From an uncultured Christensenella sp. (lineage in GTDB: Bacteria > Bacillota > Clostridia > Christensenellales > Pumilibacteraceae), in assembly GCA_910585955.1 (NCBI GenBank), contig CAJUGC010000007.1:10171-74170 (forward strand): 64,000 nucleotides of DNA. The letters are read 5' to 3'. Within the stretch, counting starts at the first letter, position 1; each line of letters starts with the position of its first letter. The notes below the pieces were generated by a model. That model was given only the letters and a program-made list of their open reading frames with translations, searched no databases and was not told the DNA's origin. The position numbers were made by a program, and so were the translations under genes. Positions 35,884-43,348 of the stretch are shown here, in pieces.

Positions 35884-36564
35884 CTACTTGTTTTTGACGC
35901 CCACTACTTCGGCTGTCTTTCTGTCGATGAGAACCGCGCTTGTGCCGCTTTCTTCCACAAACGCAACATACCAATAGTAGCCGCCGTCGGCATTTATTGG
36001 ATTTGCTATGAGACGAACGTATATTTCGCAGGCAAACGTATTGCCGTTTTTCAGACTTTCAAGTTCGTCTCTGAGGGCTGTGAGCGCTGTGTCGAGCGCG
36101 TGATCGGCGTCAATGTCGTCGTCCTCTATTACCGAGACAAGCTCGACCGTTTCGTCCTTCGAGCCGATTTTGATATTCAGCGAAAGCGACGCTTCGTGCG
36201 TGCGCTTCTCTATTTCCACGGAATAGGTTTCGCCGAACGGGTGCATGGTCATGACTCCGCCGTAGTCTTTTCCGTCTATCGTCACGGCATATGTATAGAG
36301 ACTGTTCGGCATAAATTCGACGGGTCTCAGCGTAATTACCGTGAACTCGCGCTTTTTGCCCGCTTTTCCGTCGGGCAAGAACGGATCTTCGTGCACACCC
36401 GAAACGGCGGTTACGGAAAAGTCCGATCCTGTGCCCTCATACACGACGTCGCGTATCTCGGAAATGGACGAATCGTACTTTTCCGTGGGAGTTCCGCAAC
36501 CTGCGAATACAAGCGACAGCGCCGCGCAAAATGACATAAATAAACAAATAATTTTCTTTTTCAT
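35884..36564 (-). CDS. Putative lipoprotein
   Basis: A 226-residue exported protein. The N-terminus MKKKIICLFMSFCAALSLVFAGC is a lipoprotein signal with AGC lipobox (Cys23; Phe at -3 instead of the usual Leu). The mature part is a beta-rich sequence with two halves (FSVTAVSGVHEDPFLPDG..., and a C-terminal VRLIANPINADGGYYWYVAF ending IDRKTAEVVGVKNK), the latter loosely like a PepSY-type hairpin. I do not recognise the family. There is no ribosome binding site before the ATG; instead a TATACT box lies 5 nt upstream, suggesting leaderless translation. It is flanked by the V-ATPase terminator and by the promoter of the next operon, so it is a single-gene unit. Confidence 0.68.
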   Translation of the reverse strand: MKKKIICLFMSFCAALSLVFAGCGTPTEKYDSSISEIRDVVYEGTGSDFSVTAVSGVHEDPFLPDGKAGKKREFTVITLRPVEFMPNSLYTYAVTIDGKDYGGVMTMHPFGETYSVEIEKRTHEASLSLNIKIGSKDETVELVSVIEDDDIDADHALDTALTALRDELESLKNGNTFACEIYVRLIANPINADGGYYWYVAFVEESGTSAVLIDRKTAEVVGVKNK

Positions 36565-36569
36565 GGTTT

Positions 36570-36575
36570 AGTATA
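36570..36575 (-). promoter_or_regulatory. -10 box just upstream of the 226-residue lipoprotein gene
   Basis: TATACT on the minus strand, separated from the ATG by only AAACC. If used, transcription starts at or next to the A of the ATG. No good -35 is visible at 16-18 nt. Confidence 0.4.
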
Positions 36576-36613
36576 TGCGAGATTTTTTTCGTTCATGTCG
36601 AAACATAAATAAA

Positions 36614-36642
36614 AAAACCTCTTGCATAAGGCAAAAGGTTTT
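36614..36642 (-). terminator. Terminator of the V-ATPase operon
   Basis: Stem AAAACCT-TTGC with one mismatch and a 5-nt loop, followed on the minus strand by TTTTTTTATTT, 23 nt after the ntpD stop codon. A-rich on the other side, so it could also work in the plus direction. Confidence 0.88.
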
Positions 36643-36664
36643 CCGCGTTTTTACTTTTCTATTT

Positions 36665-37300
36665 CTAATTGTCTGGCGTAATCATCGACTTGACCTTCAT
36701 GAGACGTACGAGAGCGCCTCGCTCGTTTTCGTCGAGCTTCATAACGATATACTTAATGGTTTCGTTGAGCTGCGGGATCATGACGTACTCGAGAGCGTTA
36801 ACTCTGCGACGGTTGCGCTCTATCTCGTCGGCGAGCATATTACACGTCTTTTCGACCTGAGCAAGTCTCAAAAGCTTTTCCATAAGCGTGGAGATTTTTT
36901 CCACCGCTACGTCGAGATCGGACGTAGCCGACAACGTACTGTACGGAAGCGTATCTACGGAATTCTCGTTTTCCGTTATTTCCACGACCGGCACTTCTAC
37001 GCCCATGACGTTTTCGAGATCGGTCCGTACGTTTACGGTGCGGGCGGGAAGGCACAATGTCTGCTTGAGTTCCTCTCCGCTCATAACGGCACGGGTAAGC
37101 ATGAACGAACGCATTGCGTCCGCAAGATCCTCTTCTATCTCCTCGCGCAGACGCTTATTTTCGCGAACGTACGAAAGAAAGCGACGCACCATTTCGTCGG
37201 ACTTGTCTTTTAAAAGCTTATGCCCGCGCTCCGCCGTCTTTAAACGAGCCTTGAGGCGGCGAAGCTCCATTCGCGTAGGATTTACCGCAAGCCTTGTCAT
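36665..37300 (-). CDS. ntpD: V-type ATPase subunit D (central rotor shaft)
   Basis: Forms the coiled-coil axle that turns inside the A3B3 head. The chosen ATG at 37300 gives MTRLAVNPTRMELRRLKARL, the standard family start (211 residues); a TTG 24 nt upstream would place the ribosome binding site AGGAGG inside the coding region. The N- and C-terminal long helices (TRMELRRLKARLKTAERGHKLLKDKSDE, and RVNALEYVMIPQLNETIKYI) are the typical paired coiled coil. Last gene of the ntp operon, followed by its terminator. The spacer to ntpB is filled by palindromic element C. Confidence 0.95.
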   Translation of the reverse strand: MTRLAVNPTRMELRRLKARLKTAERGHKLLKDKSDEMVRRFLSYVRENKRLREEIEEDLADAMRSFMLTRAVMSGEELKQTLCLPARTVNVRTDLENVMGVEVPVVEITENENSVDTLPYSTLSATSDLDVAVEKISTLMEKLLRLAQVEKTCNMLADEIERNRRRVNALEYVMIPQLNETIKYIVMKLDENERGALVRLMKVKSMITPDN

Positions 37301-37346
37301 TCCGAGACCAAAACCTCCTGTCAAAAATCAGCTTTTCAATAATCGG

Positions 37347-37475
37347 ATTTGAAGATACAGTCGCGCGTCAGACGGGCAACAGGTGACGAGTCGAGTGGGT
37401 GCTGTACTCTTTCGTACTGCGCCCGCTCGGCGAGGAGCACATAGCCCGCCTGACACGATGAATGTGTCTTCAAAT
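37347..37475 (-). repeat. Stop-codon-anchored palindromic element, copy C
   Basis: 13-bp terminal inverted repeats (ATTTGAAGACACA, one mismatch) starting at the stop codon of ntpB. Inner arms GTCAGGCGGGC and GCCCGTCTGAC pair with one mismatch. It shares ACACATTCAT and GGCTATGTGCTC with copies B and D. It occupies nearly all of the 174-nt gap between ntpB and ntpD and has no U-tract. Confidence 0.7.
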
Positions 37476-38851
37476 TATGCTTTCTGTTTTAAGTATTTGT
37501 CTATATATTCGTCCTTGATACGCTTGAGTTCGCTTCTCGGAAGAATGGAGAGCAGTTCCCAGCCGAGGTCGAGCGTCTCTTCTATGCTGCGATTGGTATT
37601 GAAGCCCTGCGAAACATAACGGCGCTCGAACTCCTCGGCGAACTTAGCGTACTTCTTGTCTGTCTCCGTAAGAGCCGCGTCGCCGAGTATGGCTGAAAGC
37701 TCCTTGGCTTCCTTGCCGAGCGAGTATGCGGCAAACAACTGGTTCATCGTGTCGGCGTGATCCTCGCGCGTCTTGTTTTTGCCTATACCTTTGTCCTTTA
37801 ATCGGGACAGGCTGGGCAAAACGTCTATAGGTGGGTTGAAGCCTTTTTTGTAGAGCTCGCGCGAGAGGATTATCTGCCCCTCGGTTATATAGCCAGTAAG
37901 GTCCGGTATCGGGTGTGTCTTATCGTCCTCGGGCATGGTAAGAATGGGGATTTGAGTTATCGATCCTTTCTTGCCGCGAATACGTCCGGCACGCTCGTAG
38001 AGCGAAGCGAGGTCGGTATACATATAACCCGGATAGCCGCGGCGACCCGGTACTTCCTTTCGAGCCGCAGACACTTCGCGCATTGCTTCCGCGTAATTCG
38101 TTATGTCGGTCATTATGACGAGCACATGCATTCCCTTGTCGAATGCGAGATATTCCGCCGCCGTAAGCGCCATACGCGGCGTCGAGATACGCTCTATGGC
38201 GGGGTCGTCGGCAAGGTTCATAAATAGCACCGTGCGCTCGATCGCGCCCGTCTTGCGAAAGTCGTCGATAAAGAATTCGGCTTCCTCGTAGGTTATGCCT
38301 ATGGCGGCGAACACTACGGCGAAGCTTTCGCCCTTGCCGAGCACTTTAGCTTGGCGTGCGATTTGAGCCGCAAGGTTGGCGTGCGGAAGTCCGCTCATCG
38401 AAAACACGGGGAGTTTCTGACCGCGAACGAGCGTGTTGAGTCCGTCGATCGCCGAAACGCCGGTCTGAATAAACTCATCCGGATAGTCGCGCGCGGCGGG
38501 GTTTATAGGCTGACCGTTGACATCCATGCGCTTTTCGGCGATTATGTCCGCGCCGCCGTCCTTGGGTCTGCCCATGCCGTCGAACACGCGTCCGAGCATA
38601 TCGATGGACACGGGAAGTTCTATGCTCTTGCCGAGAAAGCGCGCCTTTGCCGTGCTTATTTTAAGCCCCTGGCTGACTTCGAAGAGCTGAACGAGCGCTT
38701 TGTCTCTGTTTATTTCGAGCACTTTGCCCTGTCGTATTTCGCCGTTTGCCTGCTCTATTTCGACAAGCTCGTTGTACTTTACGTCCTCTACGCCCTCAAC
38801 GAGCATCAAGGGACCTACGACTTCACTTATACTGCGATATTCCTTTAACAT
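37475..38851 (-). CDS. ntpB: V-type ATPase subunit B (non-catalytic head subunit)
   Basis: Alternates with subunit A in the A3B3 head and carries the non-catalytic site. 458 residues, as in Enterococcus NtpB. Seen: the beta-barrel start LKEYRSISEVVGPLMLVEGV, INPAARDYPDEFIQTGVSAIDGLNTLVRGQKLPVFS (where A subunits have their P-loop, here SGLPHANLA, hence no Walker A), the FMNLADDPAIERI region and RRGYPGYMYTDLASLYERAGR. Its ATG shares a base with the ntpA stop (TGATG), indicating translational coupling. Confidence 0.97.
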   Translation of the reverse strand: MLKEYRSISEVVGPLMLVEGVEDVKYNELVEIEQANGEIRQGKVLEINRDKALVQLFEVSQGLKISTAKARFLGKSIELPVSIDMLGRVFDGMGRPKDGGADIIAEKRMDVNGQPINPAARDYPDEFIQTGVSAIDGLNTLVRGQKLPVFSMSGLPHANLAAQIARQAKVLGKGESFAVVFAAIGITYEEAEFFIDDFRKTGAIERTVLFMNLADDPAIERISTPRMALTAAEYLAFDKGMHVLVIMTDITNYAEAMREVSAARKEVPGRRGYPGYMYTDLASLYERAGRIRGKKGSITQIPILTMPEDDKTHPIPDLTGYITEGQIILSRELYKKGFNPPIDVLPSLSRLKDKGIGKNKTREDHADTMNQLFAAYSLGKEAKELSAILGDAALTETDKKYAKFAEEFERRYVSQGFNTNRSIEETLDLGWELLSILPRSELKRIKDEYIDKYLKQKA

Positions 38852-40611
38852 CAGTCACTCTCCTTGCCTGCCGCTTCGGCAAGTTCGCCGCTCATCTGCG
38901 CGTCGATACCGTCGAATTCGGCTATGCGCTCCTCGGGAATATACTTGCTTCTGCCTATCTTCTCCCTCGCGCTTATGCCGAGCACTTTGTCGAGCGCCGC
39001 TCCGCCCTCGAGCGCCGAGAGCGAACGTCGATAGCAGTCGATGATAAGTTTGAGCATACGATACTGCTTGTTAAGCGACGTGTAAGTATCCACCTCGTGG
39101 AAGGCGTTTTGGTGGAGATAGTCCTCGCGCACGGCTTTCGCCGTCTCCATGGTAAGCCTGTCGCGCGGTGAAAGCGCGTCCATGCCGACGAGGCGGACTA
39201 TTTCGTCAAGCTGCGCCTCTTCCTGAAGTATGCGCATTGCCTCGGCGCGATAGTTGTTGAAGTCTCGCGCGACATTCGACGTATACCAAGACGCAAGACG
39301 GTCGGCATATAGGCTATAGCTCGTAAGCCAATCTATAGCGGGGAAATGCCGCTTATACGCAAGGCTTGCCGACAAGCCCCAATAAACTTTTACTATGCGA
39401 AGCGTCGCCTGCGAGACGGGTTCGGACATATCGCCGCCAGGAGGAGAGACAGCGCCGATTGCCGTGACGCTCCCCACCCTGTCGCCGCTTCCGAGCACGG
39501 ACACCTTGCCCGCGCGCTCGTAGAACTCGGCAAGACGGCTCGAGAGATATGCGGGATAGCCTTCCTCGCCCGGCATTTCCTCGAGTCTGCCCGACATCTC
39601 GCGCAGAGCTTCCGCCCAACGCGACGTGGAGTCCGCCATAATCGCGACGTTGTAGCCCATGTCGCGGAAATACTCGGCTATCGTTATGCCCGTGTATATG
39701 CTCGCTTCGCGCGCCGCAACCGGCATATCCGAAGTGTTGGCTATTAGCACGGTGCGCTTCATGAGCGGCTTACCCGTCTTGGGGTCGCTGAGCTCGGGGA
39801 ACTCGTTGAGAACGTCGGTCATTTCGTTGCCGCGCTCGCCGCAGCCGACGTAGACTATGATGTCCGCGTCCGCCCACTTCGCGAGCTGGTGCTGAACTAC
39901 CGTCTTGCCCGAGCCGAACGGTCCTGGAACTGCCGCGACGCCGCCTTCGGCTATCGGGAACAGAGTGTCTATTACGCGCTGCCCGGTTACGAGCGGGCGG
40001 GCGGGCGGAAGTTTGGACTTGTAAGGGCGACCGCGACGCACCGGCCACTTCTGCGCCATACGGATATTGACGGTACCGTTTTCGTCCTTTAAGGTGGCTA
40101 CGGTCTCGTCTATGTTGAAACTGCCTTCTTCTATGCTTGCAACGACGCCGCTCTTTCCGGGAGGAACCATTATGCGGTGCTCGATGACTTCGTTCTCGCG
40201 GACGGTGCCTATAATGTCGCCGCCCGTCACCTTATCGCCCACTTTTACCGTCGGCAAAAAGTCCCATTTCTTTTTATGATCGAGAGCTGGCACTTCGAGT
40301 CCTCTTCCTATCCTGTCGCCGCTCTTTTCCACAAGCATATTCAAGGGGCGCTGTATGCCGTCGTAAATGCTTTCGATAAGTCCCGGTCCGAGCTCGACGG
40401 ACAGCGGCGCGTTTGTAGACACAACGTCTTCGCCCGTGCCGAGCATACTCGTCTCTTCATAGACCTGAATGGACGCTTTGTCGCCGCGAAGCTCTATGAC
40501 TTCGCCGATGAGTCGGCGCGACGAAACGCGCACGACGTCGTACATCTTTACGTCCGCCATGCCTTCCGCAACTATGAGCGGTCCGCTGACCTTAACAATT
40601 TTACCTTTCAT
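38851..40611 (-). CDS. ntpA: V-type ATPase subunit A (catalytic)
   Basis: Hydrolyses or synthesises ATP in the cytosolic head. 586 residues, with the A-subunit-specific non-homologous insert after the barrel (about 110-190). Walker A is GPFGSGKT at 230-237; the following SRWAEALREMSGRLEEMPGEEGYPAYL block and the DSTSRW motif are diagnostic. The gene starts 55 nt after ntpG; its likely ribosome binding site GGGAGG sits in a small hairpin (40623-40637), 15 nt upstream of the ATG, longer than ideal spacing. Confidence 0.97.
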   Translation of the reverse strand: MKGKIVKVSGPLIVAEGMADVKMYDVVRVSSRRLIGEVIELRGDKASIQVYEETSMLGTGEDVVSTNAPLSVELGPGLIESIYDGIQRPLNMLVEKSGDRIGRGLEVPALDHKKKWDFLPTVKVGDKVTGGDIIGTVRENEVIEHRIMVPPGKSGVVASIEEGSFNIDETVATLKDENGTVNIRMAQKWPVRRGRPYKSKLPPARPLVTGQRVIDTLFPIAEGGVAAVPGPFGSGKTVVQHQLAKWADADIIVYVGCGERGNEMTDVLNEFPELSDPKTGKPLMKRTVLIANTSDMPVAAREASIYTGITIAEYFRDMGYNVAIMADSTSRWAEALREMSGRLEEMPGEEGYPAYLSSRLAEFYERAGKVSVLGSGDRVGSVTAIGAVSPPGGDMSEPVSQATLRIVKVYWGLSASLAYKRHFPAIDWLTSYSLYADRLASWYTSNVARDFNNYRAEAMRILQEEAQLDEIVRLVGMDALSPRDRLTMETAKAVREDYLHQNAFHEVDTYTSLNKQYRMLKLIIDCYRRSLSALEGGAALDKVLGISAREKIGRSKYIPEERIAEFDGIDAQMSGELAEAAGKESD

Positions 40612-40622
40612 AATTTTTAATC

Positions 40623-40637
40623 GTGACCTCCCGTCAC
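40623..40637 (-). promoter_or_regulatory. Hairpin holding the ntpA ribosome binding site
   Basis: Minus strand GTGAC-GGGAG-GTCAC: the Shine-Dalgarno GGGAGG forms the loop and one closing base of a 5-bp stem. Could tune translation of subunit A. Confidence 0.4.
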
Positions 40638-40665
40638 AATGATTCGATGAGAGTGTTTGATCTTC

Positions 40666-41010
40666 CTACTTCGCGCTGTCCGAGAACAGTATGTCCGCGC
40701 CTATCGCCTTTTCTACGTCGCGCTTTACGCCCGACATTCCGAAACCGTTGCTGCCCGCCGCCGACGGAATGGGTATGACGACGGGAAAAGGCTTTGCCTT
40801 AATCGCATCTATCTGCTTGGGAATAAGGGCGGCGACATTTTCCGTAACGAACACCACGGCATACCCGTCCGCTTCGAGTTTTTTCAATGCGCTTATCGCT
40901 TCAAACTCCGTCGAAGCGCCGTACACGTCAGCGCCCGCCGCCACAAACAGTTCGACGCTGTCTCTGTCGCCGAGCACGGCTATCTTTCCGCTTTTTTGCA
41001 TTACGACCAC
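40666..41010 (-). CDS. ntpG: V-type ATPase subunit F (rotor, NtpG)
   Basis: Small CheY-like subunit that binds subunit D in the central stalk. 114 residues. The start KSGKIAVLGDRDSVELFVAAGADVYGA, the middle YAVVFVTENVAALIP and the glycine/serine-rich PIPSAAGSNGFGMSGVKRDVEKAIGADIL are as expected (family norm about 100-115). It overlaps the end of ntpC by 10 nt. It sits between C and A, as ntpG does in Enterococcus. Confidence 0.92.
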   Translation of the reverse strand: MVVMQKSGKIAVLGDRDSVELFVAAGADVYGASTEFEAISALKKLEADGYAVVFVTENVAALIPKQIDAIKAKPFPVVIPIPSAAGSNGFGMSGVKRDVEKAIGADILFSDSAK

Positions 41011-41969
41011 CTCACTCGTCTGTTTATCTCGCCGCGCACGTTGTTTTTGAGACAGGTAAGAATAATCTTGACTGTCTTGTATTCGTTAAGCGCGGAAGCG
41101 TAATAATGAAGGAGCGGCGCGCTTGACAGCATATTCTCGAGATCGCCGTCGAAAAAGGTCGTCTCCGCGTACTCGGCGTCGGTTTCAAACAGCGGCAACG
41201 CTTCAAAGCCCTTTTCACTTACGCGTTTTAATACGTCGTAATACGCCGTGTCGCGAAGTTTGTCGGCAAAACCCGTAAGCCCCGCCTCATATGCCGCCAT
41301 AAGGTCGTCCCTGTCGATACTGCCGCCGTCTATGAAAAGCTCTTTTAGGCTGTCCGCGCCCGCGTTCATCCGAAGACACCTTAAAGCGGACGCAAGATTT
41401 ACGAAATCTATCTTTGCCGTCACATAATTCTTGACTGCCTTGCCAGCCTTTTTCGCGTGCTCGCTCATATCCGCATACATGGCGCGCGTGAGAGCTTCGT
41501 CGATCTCTCTTGCGCTTACCTTGCCCGTAAGCGACTTTGCGTCAAGCTCCGAAAGAGCTTTCAACATAGGCTCGGGACAATCTGCATAAGTTCCGTTCGG
41601 TATTCCGAGAGTATAATCGCTTTCCATATCGTAAAGCGCGCTTACGCTCTCCTTGCCGCCGGCTTTGAACTTATATCTCGCCTTAGCGTTGTTGTAATAG
41701 AAACGAGCGAGAAGAACCGCAGAAGTATGAGGATCGAAGCAATCTTCGGAAATGAAATTTATGAGATTTGCCGTTTCTTCGGAAATGAGCTTGTCGACGT
41801 CGAAGCTGTTTTCGCCGAGACGTCCTCCGCCGTAGCCGTAATCGCACAGCATTTTGACCGCTCCTGCAAAATCCGCGTCCGCAAGGCGGCGCAGTTTTTC
41901 CTCCGAGAGAAGTTTGCCCTCGTTGTATTTTGCAAGCGTATTCGCATATATTTTCGTAGTCTGTGCCAT
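41001..41969 (-). CDS. ntpC: V-type ATPase subunit C (d-type rotor cap)
   Basis: Connects the central stalk to the membrane rotor ring. 322 residues, all-helical, with the family's three-fold helical pattern, start TKIYANTLAKYNEGKLLSEEKLRRLADA and end GEINRRVRW. Ribosome binding site AAGGA 7 nt before the ATG. Separated from ntpE by a 246-nt spacer that carries palindromic element E (42096-42218) and, nearer the gene, a second GC-rich structured stretch. Confidence 0.92.
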   Translation of the reverse strand: MAQTTKIYANTLAKYNEGKLLSEEKLRRLADADFAGAVKMLCDYGYGGGRLGENSFDVDKLISEETANLINFISEDCFDPHTSAVLLARFYYNNAKARYKFKAGGKESVSALYDMESDYTLGIPNGTYADCPEPMLKALSELDAKSLTGKVSAREIDEALTRAMYADMSEHAKKAGKAVKNYVTAKIDFVNLASALRCLRMNAGADSLKELFIDGGSIDRDDLMAAYEAGLTGFADKLRDTAYYDVLKRVSEKGFEALPLFETDAEYAETTFFDGDLENMLSSAPLLHYYASALNEYKTVKIILTCLKNNVRGEINRRVRWS

Positions 41970-42095
41970 TACGATTTCCTTTTAATTTTTTTATAAAGGG
42001 GCTTTTATGAGGAGCGTCGGTTAATTGCCCCCCAGTCGTCTGAAACGACAGCTCCGCTCGGCTCAAAGGGCGCCTTTTACACGAAGTTTATCCGT

Positions 42096-42218
42096 TGACG
42101 GCTTAGGTGCGAGCGAGACGGACAGCTGTCGGCGTGCGTCCGAAGGAATGTGCCAAACTGCACATGACCAAGGCAAACGCCGAACGCAGTCCGTATTCGT
42201 GACGCAAATAAGCCGTCA
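42096..42218 (-). repeat. Stop-codon-anchored palindromic element, copy E
   Basis: Perfect 10-bp terminal inverted repeats TGACGGCTTA / TAAGCCGTCA; the first begins with the ntpE stop codon TGA. The interior shares GGCACATTCCTTCGG and GCTCGCACCTAAGCC with copy A (GGCATTCACTTCG, GCTCGGCTAAG). Lies inside the V-ATPase operon, with no U-tract. Confidence 0.65.
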
Positions 42219-42800
42219 GCGAGAGAAGAGTTTTTCGCAAATTTCACTTTCCGTTTCGGGTCTTATCTGTTTTACGAGCGTGTCGAGCGTGAGATTTTTA
42301 TCGCACTTGTATCCGACGAGCACAACTCCTCCGCGAAGTGTGTGATGTTTACTCGAAAGCGACAGATCTTTTCCGATACTCTCGCCGAGCTTTGTCGCCC
42401 AATCGTACGGCAAACGGCGTATATCGCGCTCGGACACCATTATTTCGTCGCCGTCATCGGCATAACGCGCGACGAGTCCGCCTATAAACTCACGGTAGAC
42501 ATTGTCCGTCATATTGAGCGTCTTTACTATCGCCGCGTCGTAAACCTTGTCGATAAGCGCCTGTTTTGCCTTAAGAACAAGTTTACGCCTGTCGAGATTG
42601 GCAAGAGTAACTTTGCGTTCCACCGTCTTTTGCGCTTCTTTTTCGGCTTTCGCGAGAGCTTCCGTTTCCCTATCTTTCAAACGGTTTCGCGTCGTTTCGA
42701 GCAACGCGTCCTTTTCTGCTATAGCGTCGTCGACTATCGCCCGAGCTTTGCTTTCCGCCGCCGCGATTATGCTGTTTATTATCGCGTCCTTTCCTTCCAT
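42216..42800 (-). CDS. ntpE: V-type ATPase subunit E (peripheral stalk)
   Basis: One half of the stator stalk, paired with the small G-type subunit NtpF. 194 residues: a long N-terminal helix (AIINSIIAAAESKARAIVDDAIAEKDA) and a C-terminal globular part that meets the head (RGGVVLVGYKCDKNLTLDTLVKQIRPETESEICEKLF). Length and pattern fit. 12 nt downstream of ntpK. Confidence 0.9.
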   Translation of the reverse strand: MEGKDAIINSIIAAAESKARAIVDDAIAEKDALLETTRNRLKDRETEALAKAEKEAQKTVERKVTLANLDRRKLVLKAKQALIDKVYDAAIVKTLNMTDNVYREFIGGLVARYADDGDEIMVSERDIRRLPYDWATKLGESIGKDLSLSSKHHTLRGGVVLVGYKCDKNLTLDTLVKQIRPETESEICEKLFSR

Positions 42801-42812
42801 AATCTACTCCGC

Positions 42813-43289
42813 TCAGCCGATCTTGAAAAGAAGCACGCCGAGAAGCGAAACAATTAGCGAGAATATGGCGAAGATTTCGACCATGACAGCCAAAAGTATC
42901 GCGTGACCCATTTGCTTGTCCTGCTTTCCGAGCAAATTTATGCCGCCCACTACGACGTTGCCTTGCGTAATGGCAGACACAAGTCCGACAAACGCTATGG
43001 GAAGGCAAAGCGCAAGCAGCGACAAGCCCTGCAGATTAGTCAGCTCTACGGGCGCGCCGCCGAGTACGTTTAGCTTTACAAGCACCATGAACGCCACGAC
43101 GAAGCCGTACAGACCCTGCGACGACGGCAACAGCTGTAATACCATTGCGTTGCCGAACTTCGACGGATCCTTGGACATCAGCGCGCTAGCCGCCTGTCCC
43201 GCTCTGCCGACGCCTATAGCCGAACCTATGCCCGAACAAAGTATTGCGAGCGCCGCGCCCAGCAGTGCGTAAAAGTAGCCGAGTTCCAT
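42813..43289 (-). CDS. ntpK: V-type ATPase rotor ring subunit K (c-type proteolipid, duplicated hairpin)
   Basis: Four-helix membrane subunit (158 residues; Enterococcus NtpK has 156) that carries the transported ion. The two duplicated hairpins are IGSAIGVGRAGQAASALMS and VGLVSAITQGNVVVGGINLL. Ion-site residues line up with the Na+ site of Enterococcus hirae NtpK: S57-Q58 and Y61 in LLPSSQGLYGF (T64, Q65, Y68), Q109 in AITQG (Q110) and E138 in MVEIFAI (E139). This suggests Na+ coupling. Ribosome binding site GGAGG 9 nt before the ATG, with a hairpin upstream (43319-43334). Confidence 0.96.
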   Translation of the reverse strand: MELGYFYALLGAALAILCSGIGSAIGVGRAGQAASALMSKDPSKFGNAMVLQLLPSSQGLYGFVVAFMVLVKLNVLGGAPVELTNLQGLSLLALCLPIAFVGLVSAITQGNVVVGGINLLGKQDKQMGHAILLAVMVEIFAIFSLIVSLLGVLLFKIG

Positions 43290-43318
43290 TTTTCTAAACC
43301 TCCGAAAATGTATTGTAT

Positions 43319-43334
43319 GCCGCGTGTCTGCGGC
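43319..43334 (-). promoter_or_regulatory. Hairpin upstream of ntpK
   Basis: Perfect 5-bp GC stem GCCGC/GCGGC in the 59-nt ntpI-ntpK spacer. Rotor subunits are needed in many copies, and such structures may protect the message or boost ntpK translation; that role is inferred. Confidence 0.35.
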
Positions 43335-43348
43335 GGTTTGCCTATATA

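Noticed and set aside
37347..37475. Palindromic elements read as ordinary terminators
   Set aside because: No U-tract, far longer than terminators, and located in the middle of operons whose downstream genes (for example ntpD) must be expressed.
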